Positions 1-6,780 of a stretch of DNA of 44,324 nt are shown here, piece after piece (the first letter of the stretch is position 1; each line of letters starts with the position of its first letter). The position numbers and the translations under genes are program-made. The notes below the pieces were generated by a model. That model ran no database searches, was not told the origin of the DNA, and saw nothing but the letters and a program-made list of their open reading frames with translations. The DNA is from CAZVJU01 sp964627195 (lineage in GTDB: Bacteria > Patescibacteriota > Microgenomatia > UBA8517), in assembly GCA_964627195.1 (NCBI GenBank), contig CAZVJU010000007.1, positions 1 to 44,324 on the forward strand, written 5' to 3'.

Positions 1-1
1 T

Positions 2-103
2 GAATACTTTGAATATCCAGGTCAAGACCACAATTTCAAAAACTTGGGCTGGGATGTTATTTCCAAAAGAACGATTGATTTTTTTGACCAGTATTTAAAA
101 TAA
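2..103 (+). CDS. C-terminal end of an alpha/beta hydrolase (S9 peptidase-like), partial
   Basis: An open frame enters from the left edge and stops at TAA 101-103. It encodes 33 residues that include YPGQDHNF and end in RTIDFFDQYLK. A Gly-x-Asp-His stretch followed by an amphipathic last helix that begins with RT and ends FDxYLK is typical of the catalytic-His end of prolyl-oligopeptidase or dienelactone-hydrolase type alpha/beta hydrolases. The His of QDHNF would be the catalytic His. The fragment is short, so the family call is tentative. The next gene follows 24 bases later with its own ribosome-binding site. Confidence 0.55.
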   Translation, partial: EYFEYPGQDHNFKNLGWDVISKRTIDFFDQYLK

Positions 104-127
104 ACAAAGAAAAGAGGTGATAAATTT

Positions 128-253
128 ATGGATGAAAAACAACAAAAATATACATGCCCAATGCACCCGGAAGTAAAGCAAAATGAACCAGGGAGTTGTC
201 CAAAGTGCGGAATGGATTTAGTATTAGAAAAAGAAAAAAGTGAGGAGGAATAG
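128..253 (+). CDS. Small heavy-metal-binding domain protein (41 aa)
   Basis: A 41-residue protein built around YTCPMHPEV and CPKCGMDL, the heavy-metal-binding domain found free or at the N-terminus of copper/silver P-type ATPases and CusB-type proteins. The two motifs supply Cys, Met, His and a CxxC pair for soft-metal ligation. The same motif opens the P-type ATPase at 7940, so this looks like a stand-alone soluble version, perhaps a metallochaperone. An AGAGGTGAT ribosome-binding site lies just upstream and decides the ATG. The acidic/basic tail (EKEKSEEE) has no recognised role. Confidence 0.85.
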   Translation: MDEKQQKYTCPMHPEVKQNEPGSCPKCGMDLVLEKEKSEEE

Positions 254-255
254 GG

Positions 256-289
256 CTTCATAACTTCTTAATCCTTAAATCAATAAACT
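256..289 (+). promoter_or_regulatory. Response-regulator box plus promoter of the sortase gene
   Basis: CTTCAT (256-261) and CTTAAT (267-272) form an 11-bp direct repeat. A -10-like TAAACT (284-289) begins 17 bases after the second half-site, and the sortase ATG follows 8 bases later, so the mRNA would be leaderless. The arrangement matches seven other promoters in the first 6.8 kb. The regulator is inferred to be the OmpR-family protein at 1164. Confidence 0.6.
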
Positions 290-297
290 GATTTAAT

Positions 298-945
298 ATG
301 AGTGTAAGGTTTAGGAGGGTTTTTGCGTTTATAAACTTTCTTTCTGGCTCTACAATCCTTTTTTCAGTTCTCTATCCAATTGTGTCCTACGAGCTATCAG
401 CTCCAGTTATGCTTATTTCTCCCTTAGTCGATGATAGCTCATACACCTCAAAGACTGCTACAACGAAGGCTAGTAGTTGGTTTGAAGGTGGAGCAAAAGA
501 GGAAGATTTTATAGCTTCGGAAGTAAAATACTATACAATGTCCATTCCGAAACTAGGTATAAATGGTGCAACTGTTACAATCGGAGGCGAAGATCTTGCA
601 AAGTCGCTTATTCATTATCCAGGTACGGCGCTCCCTGGCAAGGTAGGTAACAGTGTAATTTTTGGCCACTCTGCTTTACCTCTCTTTTTCAGTCCAACAA
701 ACTACAAAACAATTGTTTCAACACTACCAAAACTCCAAGAAGGAGACGAAATAATTGTTAGCTATGATGGTATTACCTATAAATACGTCGTTGAAACAAA
801 GTTTGAAGTTCTTCCTAAAGATATCCAAGTTCTAGAGCAGAATAGCGATGGATCCTATATTAGCCTAATTACCTGTGTTCCCCCCGGAGATCCAAGAAAA
901 CCAAGAAGATTGGTGGTAATAGCTCGCCTTGTGCCGTATAACTGA
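298..945 (+). CDS. Sortase family transpeptidase
   Basis: 215 aa with one N-terminal membrane segment (about residues 8-32), an extracytoplasmic linker and a sortase beta-barrel. The catalytic His is H124 in VIFGHS, the Cys is C193 in LITC, and the Arg is R203 or R204 in KPRRL. Sortases cleave a C-terminal sorting motif and join surface proteins to the envelope or to each other. No LPxTG-like substrate is visible among the secreted proteins in this window. The class cannot be assigned with confidence. Its promoter carries the box shared by the metal-response genes, which is unexpected for a sortase and suggests envelope remodelling under metal stress. Confidence 0.85.
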   Translation: MSVRFRRVFAFINFLSGSTILFSVLYPIVSYELSAPVMLISPLVDDSSYTSKTATTKASSWFEGGAKEEDFIASEVKYYTMSIPKLGINGATVTIGGEDLAKSLIHYPGTALPGKVGNSVIFGHSALPLFFSPTNYKTIVSTLPKLQEGDEIIVSYDGITYKYVVETKFEVLPKDIQVLEQNSDGSYISLITCVPPGDPRKPRRLVVIARLVPYN

Positions 946-984
946 ATTTTGTTATTCTAGTACTAGAAAGGTGGGTGATTATTT

Positions 985-1116
985 ATGATGGGTTTTGGTC
1001 AATATGGAGGGATGATGGGCGGAGCCGGAATTTTCGGAAGTCTTTTTGGTATTATGGTCTTGATAGACCTAGTTTTACTGGGAATTTGGCTCTGGAAACA
1101 AATACAAAAGAAATAA
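985..1116 (+). CDS. Small Met/Gly-rich membrane protein (43 aa)
   Basis: A 43-residue protein with a Met/Gly-rich head (MMGFGQYGGMMGGAG) followed by one hydrophobic helix (about residues 17-37) and a KQIQKK tail. The AAAGGTGGGTGAT ribosome-binding region is strong. The Met-rich head could bind Cu(I) or Ag(I), but this is inferred from composition and context only. It lies between the sortase and the response regulator. I do not recognise a named family. Confidence 0.7.
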   Translation: MMGFGQYGGMMGGAGIFGSLFGIMVLIDLVLLGIWLWKQIQKK

Positions 1117-1123
1117 TGTAAAC

Positions 1124-1155
1124 CTTCATAAATTCTTCATAATTATTGGTATAAT
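1124..1155 (+). promoter_or_regulatory. Autoregulatory box and extended -10 promoter of the response regulator
   Basis: CTTCAT occurs at 1124-1129 and again at 1135-1140, exactly 11 bp apart. An extended -10, TGGTATAAT, ends at 1155 (hexamer 1150-1155), and ATG 1164 lies 8 bases further on with no ribosome-binding site, so the gene is probably read from a leaderless mRNA. This is the best-formed example of the box in the window and implies autoregulation. Confidence 0.75.
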
Positions 1156-1163
1156 ATCTGGGT

Positions 1164-1850
1164 ATGAGGATACTTGTGGTTGAGGACGAACGTCGTTTGG
1201 CTAATATTATAAAAAAGGGGCTTAGTGAAGAGGGTTTTGCAGTAGACGTTGCATATGACGGAGAAGAAGGANNNNNNNNNNAATACTTGGCAGAATCCGA
1301 AGAATACGACCTGATCCTTCTGGATATTATGCTTCCTAAGGTGGATGGAGTAACTATTTGCCGTGAGCTTCGAACAAAGAACATTAGATCACCTGTTTTA
1401 ATGCTTACCGCTAAATCAGAAGTTGAAGATAAGGTGGCAGGATTAGATTCCGGAGCAGATGACTATATGACAAAGCCATTTTCCTTTTTGGAACTTCGTT
1501 CGCGAATCCACGCTTTGATTAGAAGAAGTAAGCAAGAACCCTCCCCGACTTTAACAATCTCTGATTTAGAATTAGATCCGATAAAACATAAAGTAGAACG
1601 AGGAGGTAAACCAATTTCTCTAACTCCAAAAGAGTTTTCGGTTTTGGAACTCCTACTCCGGCACAAAGACGAGGTTGTAACAAGAACTATGGTTATCGAG
1701 CATGTATGGGACTACAATTTTGATGGGATGAGTAACATTGTAGATGTTTTTGTAGCATCATTGCGGCGTAAAGTTGACAAGGACTCAAAAGTTAAGCTCA
1801 TCCAAACGATACACGGAGTTGGTTACAAAATTAGCGAAGAAGAAAACTAA
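1164..1850 (+). CDS. OmpR/PhoB-family response regulator (CusR/CopR-like)
   Basis: Receiver domain at the N-terminus with the acidic pocket in VVEDE, the phosphorylated Asp in LLDIMLPK (D54 as numbered here), Thr in LTAKS and Lys in TKPFS. A C-terminal OmpR-type winged helix (about residues 130-226) ends in the usual GVGYKI. Ten N fall inside the receiver domain (1272-1281). Compared with CusR-type proteins the frame carries about three residues too many there, so the gap length is nominal. The histidine kinase follows after two bases. By family and context it probably senses copper or silver through that kinase and activates the boxes listed separately. Confidence 0.9.
   Translation: MRILVVEDERRLANIIKKGLSEEGFAVDVAYDGEEGXXXXYLAESEEYDLILLDIMLPKVDGVTICRELRTKNIRSPVLMLTAKSEVEDKVAGLDSGADDYMTKPFSFLELRSRIHALIRRSKQEPSPTLTISDLELDPIKHKVERGGKPISLTPKEFSVLELLLRHKDEVVTRTMVIEHVWDYNFDGMSNIVDVFVASLRRKVDKDSKVKLIQTIHGVGYKISEEEN
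1272..1281. other. Run of ten N (scaffold gap) in the response regulator
   Basis: Ten unknown bases interrupt the receiver-domain codons after GEEG. Family alignment expects about one residue before YLAES, not four, so the real missing sequence is probably shorter than ten bases and the reading frame across it is assumed. Confidence 0.95.
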
Positions 1851-1852
1851 CT

Positions 1853-2851
1853 ATGAAAATTTTTAAAACTCTTAGGGAAAAACTTCTCTTTTGGTATATT
1901 ACTTCCCTTATAACAATTACTGCCTTTTTCTATTTTGCGGTTCACATTTATTCTTTGCCATATCGAAATGTGATTTTTTTCGGCCTTCTGATATTACTGG
2001 CGCTTGAGGGATTTTTTATAGTACGCAAGATGACTTCTGGAATTTCGAAGCTATCTTCGAAAATAAAAACAATAACAAGTAAAAACTTAACCGAAAGAGT
2101 AACAGGGGTTGATACTGAAGATGAGATCGGTGAATTAGCAACTTCGTTTAATCAGTTATTAGATCGACTACTTGAAGCTTTCAAGAGGGAACGACAATTT
2201 ATCGGCGATGTTGCACACGAGCTTAAAACCCCTTTAGCGACGCAGCGCAGCGCTATTGAAGTAGCTCTTTCCAAGAATAGATCGCCTGAGGAGTATAAAG
2301 AAATTCTCAGTGAGGCGCTTTTGGACAACAACAGAATCACAACTACTTTAAAAAACATTCTTGACCTTGCGTGGTCTGAGGCGGAAAGTGCAAAAGTAAA
2401 AAAAGATAAAGTCAATCTCTCCGAAGTAGTTTCTGAAATTGTAGAAATTGCAACAAAACTCGGGTTAGCGAAAAAAGTTAGCGTTTCTGAAAATCTCAAT
2501 GATCACATAGTGGTTTTAGGAAGCGAGGATAAACTTTCCAGAGCCTTTCTTAATATTGTTGATAACGCTATAAAGTACACTCCAACTGGAGGCTCTGTGA
2601 GCATTTCACTTACTAGGAAAGATGGTCAAGTAAGATTTCAAGTAAAAGATACCGGGGTTGGGATCTCAAAAGCCGATCTGCCACACGTCTTTGAACGTTT
2701 CTATCGTGGGGGAAAAAGCGGAAAAGTGTATGGTTCTGGTTTAGGGTTATCCATTTCGCAAGCCATAATTCTAGCTCATAAAGGGACTATCGAGGTCAAA
2801 AGTGACCTCGGACACGGAACAATTGTAACTGTCCATCTCTCTCTTAATTAA
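1853..2851 (+). CDS. Sensor histidine kinase of the metal two-component system
   Basis: 332 aa with two N-terminal membrane helices (about 11-31 and 37-55) separated by only a few residues, then a HAMP linker (about 57-110), the phosphoacceptor helix with H122 in DVAHELKTPL, and an ATPase domain with N box (NIVDNAIKYT), G1 (DTGVGI) and G2 (GSGLGLSI). The almost absent extracellular loop means that any signal must be sensed in or near the membrane, unlike CusS with its large periplasmic domain. It begins two bases after the regulator stop and is surely co-transcribed. Confidence 0.9.
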   Translation: MKIFKTLREKLLFWYITSLITITAFFYFAVHIYSLPYRNVIFFGLLILLALEGFFIVRKMTSGISKLSSKIKTITSKNLTERVTGVDTEDEIGELATSFNQLLDRLLEAFKRERQFIGDVAHELKTPLATQRSAIEVALSKNRSPEEYKEILSEALLDNNRITTTLKNILDLAWSEAESAKVKKDKVNLSEVVSEIVEIATKLGLAKKVSVSENLNDHIVVLGSEDKLSRAFLNIVDNAIKYTPTGGSVSISLTRKDGQVRFQVKDTGVGISKADLPHVFERFYRGGKSGKVYGSGLGLSISQAIILAHKGTIEVKSDLGHGTIVTVHLSLN

Positions 2852-2864
2852 ATTTTCATCTTCT

Positions 2865-2898
2865 ATTAACCCTTTTTTAATGGGCTTTAAAGTATTAT
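2865..2898 (+). promoter_or_regulatory. Degenerate response-regulator box and promoter before the DUF2933 gene
   Basis: ATTAAC (2865-2870) and TTTAAT (2876-2881) are 11 bp apart, and TATTAT (2893-2898) begins 17 bases after the second half-site. The half-sites are weaker than at 1124, but the geometry matches the 3158 box. Confidence 0.45.
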
Positions 2899-2922
2899 TG
2901 AAAACAAAGAAGGTGATTAACC

Positions 2923-3141
2923 ATGGAAAATCATTCAGGTCACGAGTCTATTACTAAGCCGCAAGGAAGCCCGATAGTTTCCTCGAAAACTTTGGGGATC
3001 TGTTTAGCGCTTGTCGCGGTTGCCCTCATTGCGCTTTTTGTATTTAAAGTACCAGTCAACACACTACTTTTAGGGGGAGTGCTTTTGGCTTGTCCACTAC
3101 TGCATTTTTGGATGATGAAGGATGGCGAACATAAACATTAA
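2923..3141 (+). CDS. DUF2933-like small membrane protein
   Basis: 72 aa with a His-containing head (MENHSGH), two hydrophobic helices (about 24-42 and 47-64), the CPLLHFWMM motif and a His-rich tail (HKH). This pattern matches DUF2933, a family often found next to copper and silver resistance genes. No biochemical role is established to my knowledge. The Cys, Met and His residues near the membrane face could handle metal. A good ribosome-binding site (GAAGGTGAT) precedes the ATG. Confidence 0.75.
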   Translation: MENHSGHESITKPQGSPIVSSKTLGICLALVAVALIALFVFKVPVNTLLLGGVLLACPLLHFWMMKDGEHKH

Positions 3142-3157
3142 AATTTTTTCATTTTTA

Positions 3158-3191
3158 ATTCACATTAGTTTAATAGATAAAAGTGTAAGAT
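3158..3191 (+). promoter_or_regulatory. Response-regulator box and promoter of the structured leader
   Basis: ATTCAC (3158-3163) and TTTAAT (3169-3174) are 11 bp apart, and TAAGAT (3186-3191) begins 17 bases after the second half-site. This resembles the ccdA box at 3423 (CTTCAC/CTTAAT). The predicted transcription start is close to 3198, at the 5' edge of the folded leader. Confidence 0.5.
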
Positions 3192-3193
3192 TT

Positions 3194-3280
3194 GGAAAGA
3201 TAAACGCTTTCCGAGGCTTAAAATAAAAGCTAAGAGACTTTTCTCTTTCAAACACAAAAATACCTAGGCTTCGGAAAGCG
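3194..3280 (+). ncRNA. Highly structured 5' leader RNA, possible riboswitch-like element
   Basis: CGCTTTCCGA (3205-3214) pairs perfectly with TCGGAAAGCG (3271-3280). The helix extends inward past one mismatch (GCTT 3216-3219 with AGGC 3266-3269, one G-U pair). Inside it lies a hairpin, AAGAGA (3232-3237) with TCTCTT (3242-3247) and a CTTT loop. A competing 5' hairpin, GGAAAG (3194-3199) with CTTTCC (3207-3212), would use the same bases as the long helix. The structure ends nine bases before the ribosome-binding site of the 12-codon ORF. I match it to no known riboswitch. The pairing is direct; the switching role is inferred. Confidence 0.5.
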
Positions 3281-3301
3281 AAAATAAAAGAGGTGTAAAT
3301 T

Positions 3302-3340
3302 ATGAGCTGCTGTCAAAGTCGATGCCGAAGTCCTACTTAA
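3302..3340 (+). CDS. 12-residue Cys-rich microprotein MSCCQSRCRSPT
   Basis: ATG 3302 is preceded by AAAAGAGGTGTAAATT, nearly the same initiation region as the 41-aa metal-binding protein at 128. The ORF encodes only MSCCQSRCRSPT and stops at TAA 3338-3340. Three of 12 residues are Cys and there are two Arg. It sits between a structured leader and a terminator-like hairpin, so it is the only ORF on that transcript. It could be a metal-binding peptide or a leader peptide whose translation senses Cys or metal status. At this length coding evidence rests on the start context alone. Confidence 0.45.
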   Translation: MSCCQSRCRSPT

Positions 3341-3361
3341 ATGGATTTTACATATAAGTTT

Positions 3362-3393
3362 CTGAAACACCTTCAACTTTAGGGGTGTTTCAG
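3362..3393 (+). terminator. Hairpin ending the leader/microprotein transcript
   Basis: CTGAAACACC (3362-3371) pairs perfectly with GGTGTTTCAG (3384-3393) around a 12-base loop. The following bases (GCGTAAGTTACTTCTCTTT) are only moderately T-rich, so termination efficiency is uncertain. It lies 30 bases before the independent ccdA promoter. Confidence 0.55.
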
Positions 3394-3422
3394 CGTAAGT
3401 TACTTCTCTTTAGTCTATTGTT

Positions 3423-3456
3423 CTTCACAAAATCTTAATGATTATTTTTGTAGTAT
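3423..3456 (+). promoter_or_regulatory. Response-regulator box and promoter of ccdA-like gene
   Basis: CTTCAC (3423-3428) and CTTAAT (3434-3439) are 11 bp apart. TAGTAT (3451-3456) begins 17 bases after the second half-site, and ATG 3466 follows nine bases later, consistent with a leaderless mRNA. Confidence 0.6.
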
Positions 3457-3465
3457 CGGTAAAGT

Positions 3466-4350
3466 ATGGATTTACTTTTTAGCGCGTCATTTATTGCTTC
3501 CTTTTTTGCAGGGGTTGCTGCACTTTTTGCGCCATGTTGTATAACTGTACTTTTACCCACTTACTTCGCCTCAATTTTTAAACAAAAAGCAAAAATATTT
3601 TTGATGACCTTTGTCTATTTTCTAGGACTTTTGTCTATTTTTCTACCGATTGGTTTGGGAGTAAGTTTCTTGAGTCAAATCTTTAGGGAATATCACAATA
3701 CTATATTTCTAGTAGGAGGAATCTTTCTGTTTCTACTAGGCTTGACTTTGGTTTTGGGGAAAAGCTTTTCGTTTAATTCACCTGTTCATCCTGAAATGAA
3801 AGGTAAAGGTTTAGTATCCGTTTTCGTTTTGGGAGTGTTTTCGGCAATAGCAACAACTTGTTGTGCACCAGTCTTGGCCGGTGTTCTTGCTCTTTCAGCC
3901 TTACCCGGCTCATTTCTATTAGGAGGAATATTTACCCTCGCTTATGTATTAGGAATGGTACTTCCGTTATTTTTTATAGCGGCTCTTTTGGATAAAAAAG
4001 ATTTCACTAAAAAGTTTTTCGCTTTCAGAAAAACCATCAGTTATAAATTATTCGGAAAGAAAATCATTCTCACTTTCGCAAATCTTTTTTCAGGAGTAAT
4101 GTTTTTAGTCTTAGGTTTAATAATTGTTATCTTAGCAAGACAAGGACGGATTGAATCACATTCAGATTATCAACTCATGGTCAATATTTACATTACGAAA
4201 CTCATAAAATCGGTTGAGGTTGTTACTAAATTTATTCCCGAACCTGTTTGGGCAGTAATCTTCGTGGCGATTTTTGTTTTTATTCTCTTCAAAGCAATTA
4301 AAGAATGGAAGAAAAAGGCCGATGGCCCGGAGGGAGGTGAAGTAAATTGA
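3466..4350 (+). CDS. CcdA/DsbD-type transmembrane thiol-disulfide electron carrier
   Basis: 294 aa with about seven hydrophobic helices. Cys pairs sit at C24-C25 (FAPCCIT) and C132-C133 (TTCCAPV), the positions of the redox Cys of CcdA/DsbD proteins, which carry electrons from cytoplasmic thioredoxin across the membrane to extracytoplasmic thiol proteins. Here each Cys is doubled (CC), which could allow metal binding as well as redox work. The C-terminus adds two helices beyond a minimal CcdA. Its stop overlaps the start of the redoxin gene (TTGA), so the pair is translationally coupled. It has its own regulator box and leaderless start. Confidence 0.85.
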   Translation: MDLLFSASFIASFFAGVAALFAPCCITVLLPTYFASIFKQKAKIFLMTFVYFLGLLSIFLPIGLGVSFLSQIFREYHNTIFLVGGIFLFLLGLTLVLGKSFSFNSPVHPEMKGKGLVSVFVLGVFSAIATTCCAPVLAGVLALSALPGSFLLGGIFTLAYVLGMVLPLFFIAALLDKKDFTKKFFAFRKTISYKLFGKKIILTFANLFSGVMFLVLGLIIVILARQGRIESHSDYQLMVNIYITKLIKSVEVVTKFIPEPVWAVIFVAIFVFILFKAIKEWKKKADGPEGGEVN

Positions 4351-5000
4351 GTTCAAATCAGAAAACAACAGTTATTGTAGTTGGAATGATACTTACGGCA
4401 GTAGTTATAGGTATGGCAATAAATAGGCCGAATGCTGGATCGAATCAGAGTAGTAATTCCAATAATCAAGTTTTATCTCAGAATTCCACGAATGATCATC
4501 ATAAACCTCAGCCGACTGACTCAACAGTTTTTAATAATTTATTAGATAAAACTGCACCCGATTTTAGTTTGGAAAGCTATGATGGAAGCCAGTACAAGTT
4601 AAGTGATTTAAAAGGTAAAAATGTGCTTTTGTTTTTTAATGAGGGGTTAATGTGCTACCCAGCCTGCTGGAATCAAATTGCAGCTTTTGGGAAAGATAAA
4701 GAATTGGCAGATAAAGCACTCGTTCTAAACATAACTACTGATTCTAAAGATAGATGGAAAGAGGCTGTAACTAAAATGCCGGAACTATCATCTGCAATAA
4801 CAGTTTTTGATGCTGACAGGAAAGTTTCAAATGCATATGGAGTTCTAAAACTGGAATCGTCTATGCATCGTGGTCAGTTCCCAGGACATACGTATGTGCT
4901 GATAGATAAAGAGGGGGTTGTGAGATTTATTAAAGACGATGTTCAGATGGCAGTGAGAAATAAAGAGTTAATTGCTGAAGTAGATAAATTATCTTCATAA
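4347..5000 (+). CDS. Membrane-anchored AhpC/TSA-type redoxin
   Basis: 217 aa. One N-terminal membrane anchor (about 8-26), a low-complexity Asn/Ser/Gln linker, then a thioredoxin-fold domain with APDFSLESYDG, FFNEGLMCYPAC and a C-terminal GHTYVLIDKEG strand. The active Cys are C103 and C107, spaced CxxxC rather than CxxC, which fits peroxiredoxin-like redoxins better than TlpA. TTG 4347 is the start: GGAGGTGA precedes it and it overlaps the ccdA stop. It is the likely partner reduced by the CcdA-like protein, protecting extracytoplasmic thiols under metal stress. Confidence 0.85.
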   Translation: MSSNQKTTVIVVGMILTAVVIGMAINRPNAGSNQSSNSNNQVLSQNSTNDHHKPQPTDSTVFNNLLDKTAPDFSLESYDGSQYKLSDLKGKNVLLFFNEGLMCYPACWNQIAAFGKDKELADKALVLNITTDSKDRWKEAVTKMPELSSAITVFDADRKVSNAYGVLKLESSMHRGQFPGHTYVLIDKEGVVRFIKDDVQMAVRNKELIAEVDKLSS

Positions 5001-5026
5001 TTTCTTAATGCTGTTTAGACTAGACT
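4993..5026 (+). promoter_or_regulatory. Response-regulator box and promoter of the methyltransferase-like gene
   Basis: CTTCAT (4993-4998) and CTTAAT (5004-5009) are 11 bp apart. The box overlaps the stop of the redoxin gene. TAGACT (5021-5026) begins 17 bases after the second half-site and ATG 5033 follows six bases later. Confidence 0.6.
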
Positions 5027-5032
5027 GCAACT

Positions 5033-5683
5033 ATGGAATACAGTTATGGCAAATGGTGGTTGGTAGGAGTTAGCGTAATATTGACTCTGTATTTTGTAAA
5101 ATCTGTTTTTAAGCCACGTACTAAAACAGACTGGACAACCTATAGAACTTTTGGAGCCTTTATTGTTGCTCTTTTCGCTGAGATGTATGGATTTCCTCTA
5201 ACCATTTATTTATTAATGTCGGTTTTTGGAGTTAAGACGAATTTAGGATTCTCCCACGATTCAGGACATCTTATCGGAACTCTACTTAATTTTCAGGGTA
5301 ATCCTCATTTGAGCGTCTTCCACCTTGTCAGCTATGCTCTTATTATTCTAGGTTTCAATCTGATTGCCTCAGCTTGGAAAGTTCTTTACAAGGCTCGCAG
5401 ATCAAACTCTTTAGCTATAACCGGTCTTTACAAATACATTCGCCACCCACAATATGTTGGGTTTTCATTAATAATCATCGGCTTTTTACTTCAATGGCCA
5501 ACCTTCATCACAGTCTTTATGGCACCATTTTTATTAGTCAGATACTGGAGACTATCGAAACTTGAAGAAAAGGAGATGGAAGATAAATTTAAAGATAGCT
5601 ACCCAGAATATGAAAGGCACACTCCCGCCTTTATACCCTCCTTAAACGGAATCTTACCTAAACTGACATTCATGAAATCTTAA
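5033..5683 (+). CDS. Isoprenylcysteine carboxyl methyltransferase-like membrane protein
   Basis: 216 aa with about five membrane helices. The C-terminal half carries GLYKYIRHPQYVGF and a later EEKEMEDKFKDSYPEY, the signature of the ICMT/PEMT family, which bind S-adenosylmethionine at the membrane interface through RHPxY and the downstream EExxL/Y segment. Bacterial members have various or unknown substrates. Related proteins are often seen in metal-resistance clusters, but the substrate here cannot be inferred. It has its own regulator box and an apparently leaderless start. Confidence 0.8.
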   Translation: MEYSYGKWWLVGVSVILTLYFVKSVFKPRTKTDWTTYRTFGAFIVALFAEMYGFPLTIYLLMSVFGVKTNLGFSHDSGHLIGTLLNFQGNPHLSVFHLVSYALIILGFNLIASAWKVLYKARRSNSLAITGLYKYIRHPQYVGFSLIIIGFLLQWPTFITVFMAPFLLVRYWRLSKLEEKEMEDKFKDSYPEYERHTPAFIPSLNGILPKLTFMKS

Positions 5684-5699
5684 TGATTTGTCTGATAGT
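5668..5699 (+). promoter_or_regulatory. Response-regulator box and promoter that set the start of the CC/CxH protein
   Basis: ATTCAT (5668-5673) and CTTAAT (5679-5684) are 11 bp apart, overlapping the end of the upstream gene. GATAGT (5694-5699) begins 15 bases after the second half-site, the same spacing as at 1124-1155. ATG 5709 follows nine bases later. Confidence 0.55.
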
Positions 5700-5708
5700 C
5701 TGAAATGT

Positions 5709-6719
5709 ATGGTTGTTGCTAAAAAAGAAAAATTGCCAGTTGCGAAAAGTCTAAATAAAAAGGCAAAGAGAAACAAAAGTAGCCTTACTGATAGGTTAGT
5801 TCCCATTCTTCTCATTATCTCAATAGGGTTTGCGTTGGCAATAGGAAGTATGTGGCAAAAAATACAAAATCTGGAAAGCGCGGTTGGAATTAAGGTTGCA
5901 GGTACAAAAGTTGGGAGTGCAGGGAAAACACAAACTTCAGGAACCACTTCAGAAATTCAAAAGGAAATATTGCCTGCTAATTATAAACTCGGGATAAAGT
6001 TTAATGACGCAATTACTAAAATGGTTCAGATGGGGGCAATTGATAAGGAAAAATTTATCAAGCTATATGAGGAACGCAGCCCTTTGACTGACGCCCAGAA
6101 GAAATTACTTGATAATCCAAATAGTGATGAAATAGTTCTGAATCAGGAGAATGCACAACTCATTTTGAATCTTTTATGGCCACTGGGAATTTCTAACAAA
6201 GCTAAAGTATTATCTGAAGGACCAATGGGTACTCAGTATAAAGACAAGGTTGATAGCTTTGCTTCTACTGCCGGATGGACTTTAGGGAAAACTGAAGGCG
6301 GGAAACTTTTTAACAGTTTATCTATTATTAGTTTAACGCCCGATCAGGAAAATCAGGTTAAAGAGATTGCTGAGAGTATCTATCGGCCTTGCTGCGGAAA
6401 TCATACCGGTTTCCCGGATTGTAACCACGGAGCTGCAATGCTTGGGTTCATAGAACTGGCGGTTTCTCAGGGAATGTCCAAAGACGAGATTTATAAAAAA
6501 GCCCTTGTTCTCAACTCTTACTGGTTCCCGCAAAATTATGCAGAGCTAGCTACGTACTTTAAAGCACAGAAAGGTATTGCTTGGAAAGATGTAAATCCGA
6601 AAGAAGTATTGGGAGTAAATTATTCCAGCGGTCAGGGTTATGCCGCAATTAACAAAGAGCTTCAAGCCGAAGGGTTACTTCCAAAAGTTCAGGGTGGCGG
6701 TGGTGGTTGCGGAGTGTGA
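5709..6719 (+). CDS. Membrane-anchored protein with CCGNH...CNH motif, unknown function
   Basis: 336 aa from ATG 5709. A TTG at 5688 is in frame but lies inside the promoter, so I reject it. Basic N-terminus, one membrane helix (about 31-49), a helical central region, then a conserved-looking block PCCGNHTGFPDCNHG (C228, C229, H232, C238, H240) suited to metal or redox chemistry, and a C-terminal GGGGGCGV tail with one more Cys. I recall similar blocks in uncharacterised bacterial proteins but no function. The regulator box and neighbours point to metal handling on the outer face of the membrane. Confidence 0.75.
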   Translation: MVVAKKEKLPVAKSLNKKAKRNKSSLTDRLVPILLIISIGFALAIGSMWQKIQNLESAVGIKVAGTKVGSAGKTQTSGTTSEIQKEILPANYKLGIKFNDAITKMVQMGAIDKEKFIKLYEERSPLTDAQKKLLDNPNSDEIVLNQENAQLILNLLWPLGISNKAKVLSEGPMGTQYKDKVDSFASTAGWTLGKTEGGKLFNSLSIISLTPDQENQVKEIAESIYRPCCGNHTGFPDCNHGAAMLGFIELAVSQGMSKDEIYKKALVLNSYWFPQNYAELATYFKAQKGIAWKDVNPKEVLGVNYSSGQGYAAINKELQAEGLLPKVQGGGGGCGV

Positions 6720-6733
6720 ACCTTTAGACATAC

Positions 6734-6767
6734 CTTCATAAAATCTTCATACCTATTGTAGTAAATT
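6734..6767 (+). promoter_or_regulatory. Response-regulator box and promoter of the csoR-like gene
   Basis: CTTCAT occurs at 6734-6739 and 6745-6750, 11 bp apart. TAAATT (6762-6767) begins 17 bases after the second half-site. The transcript would start near 6774, just before the CsoR-type operator, and has a GGAG ribosome-binding site before ATG 6812. Confidence 0.6.
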
Positions 6768-6780
6768 TAGTATTAGCTTG

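Noticed and set aside
3362..3420. Standard strong intrinsic terminator
   Set aside because: The stem is perfect, but the T tract is late and broken, so it is reported only as terminator-like.
5688..5708. TTG 5688 as start of the CC/CxH protein
   Set aside because: It lies between the regulator box and the GATAGT -10, so it would not be in the transcript. ATG 5709 fits the leaderless pattern.
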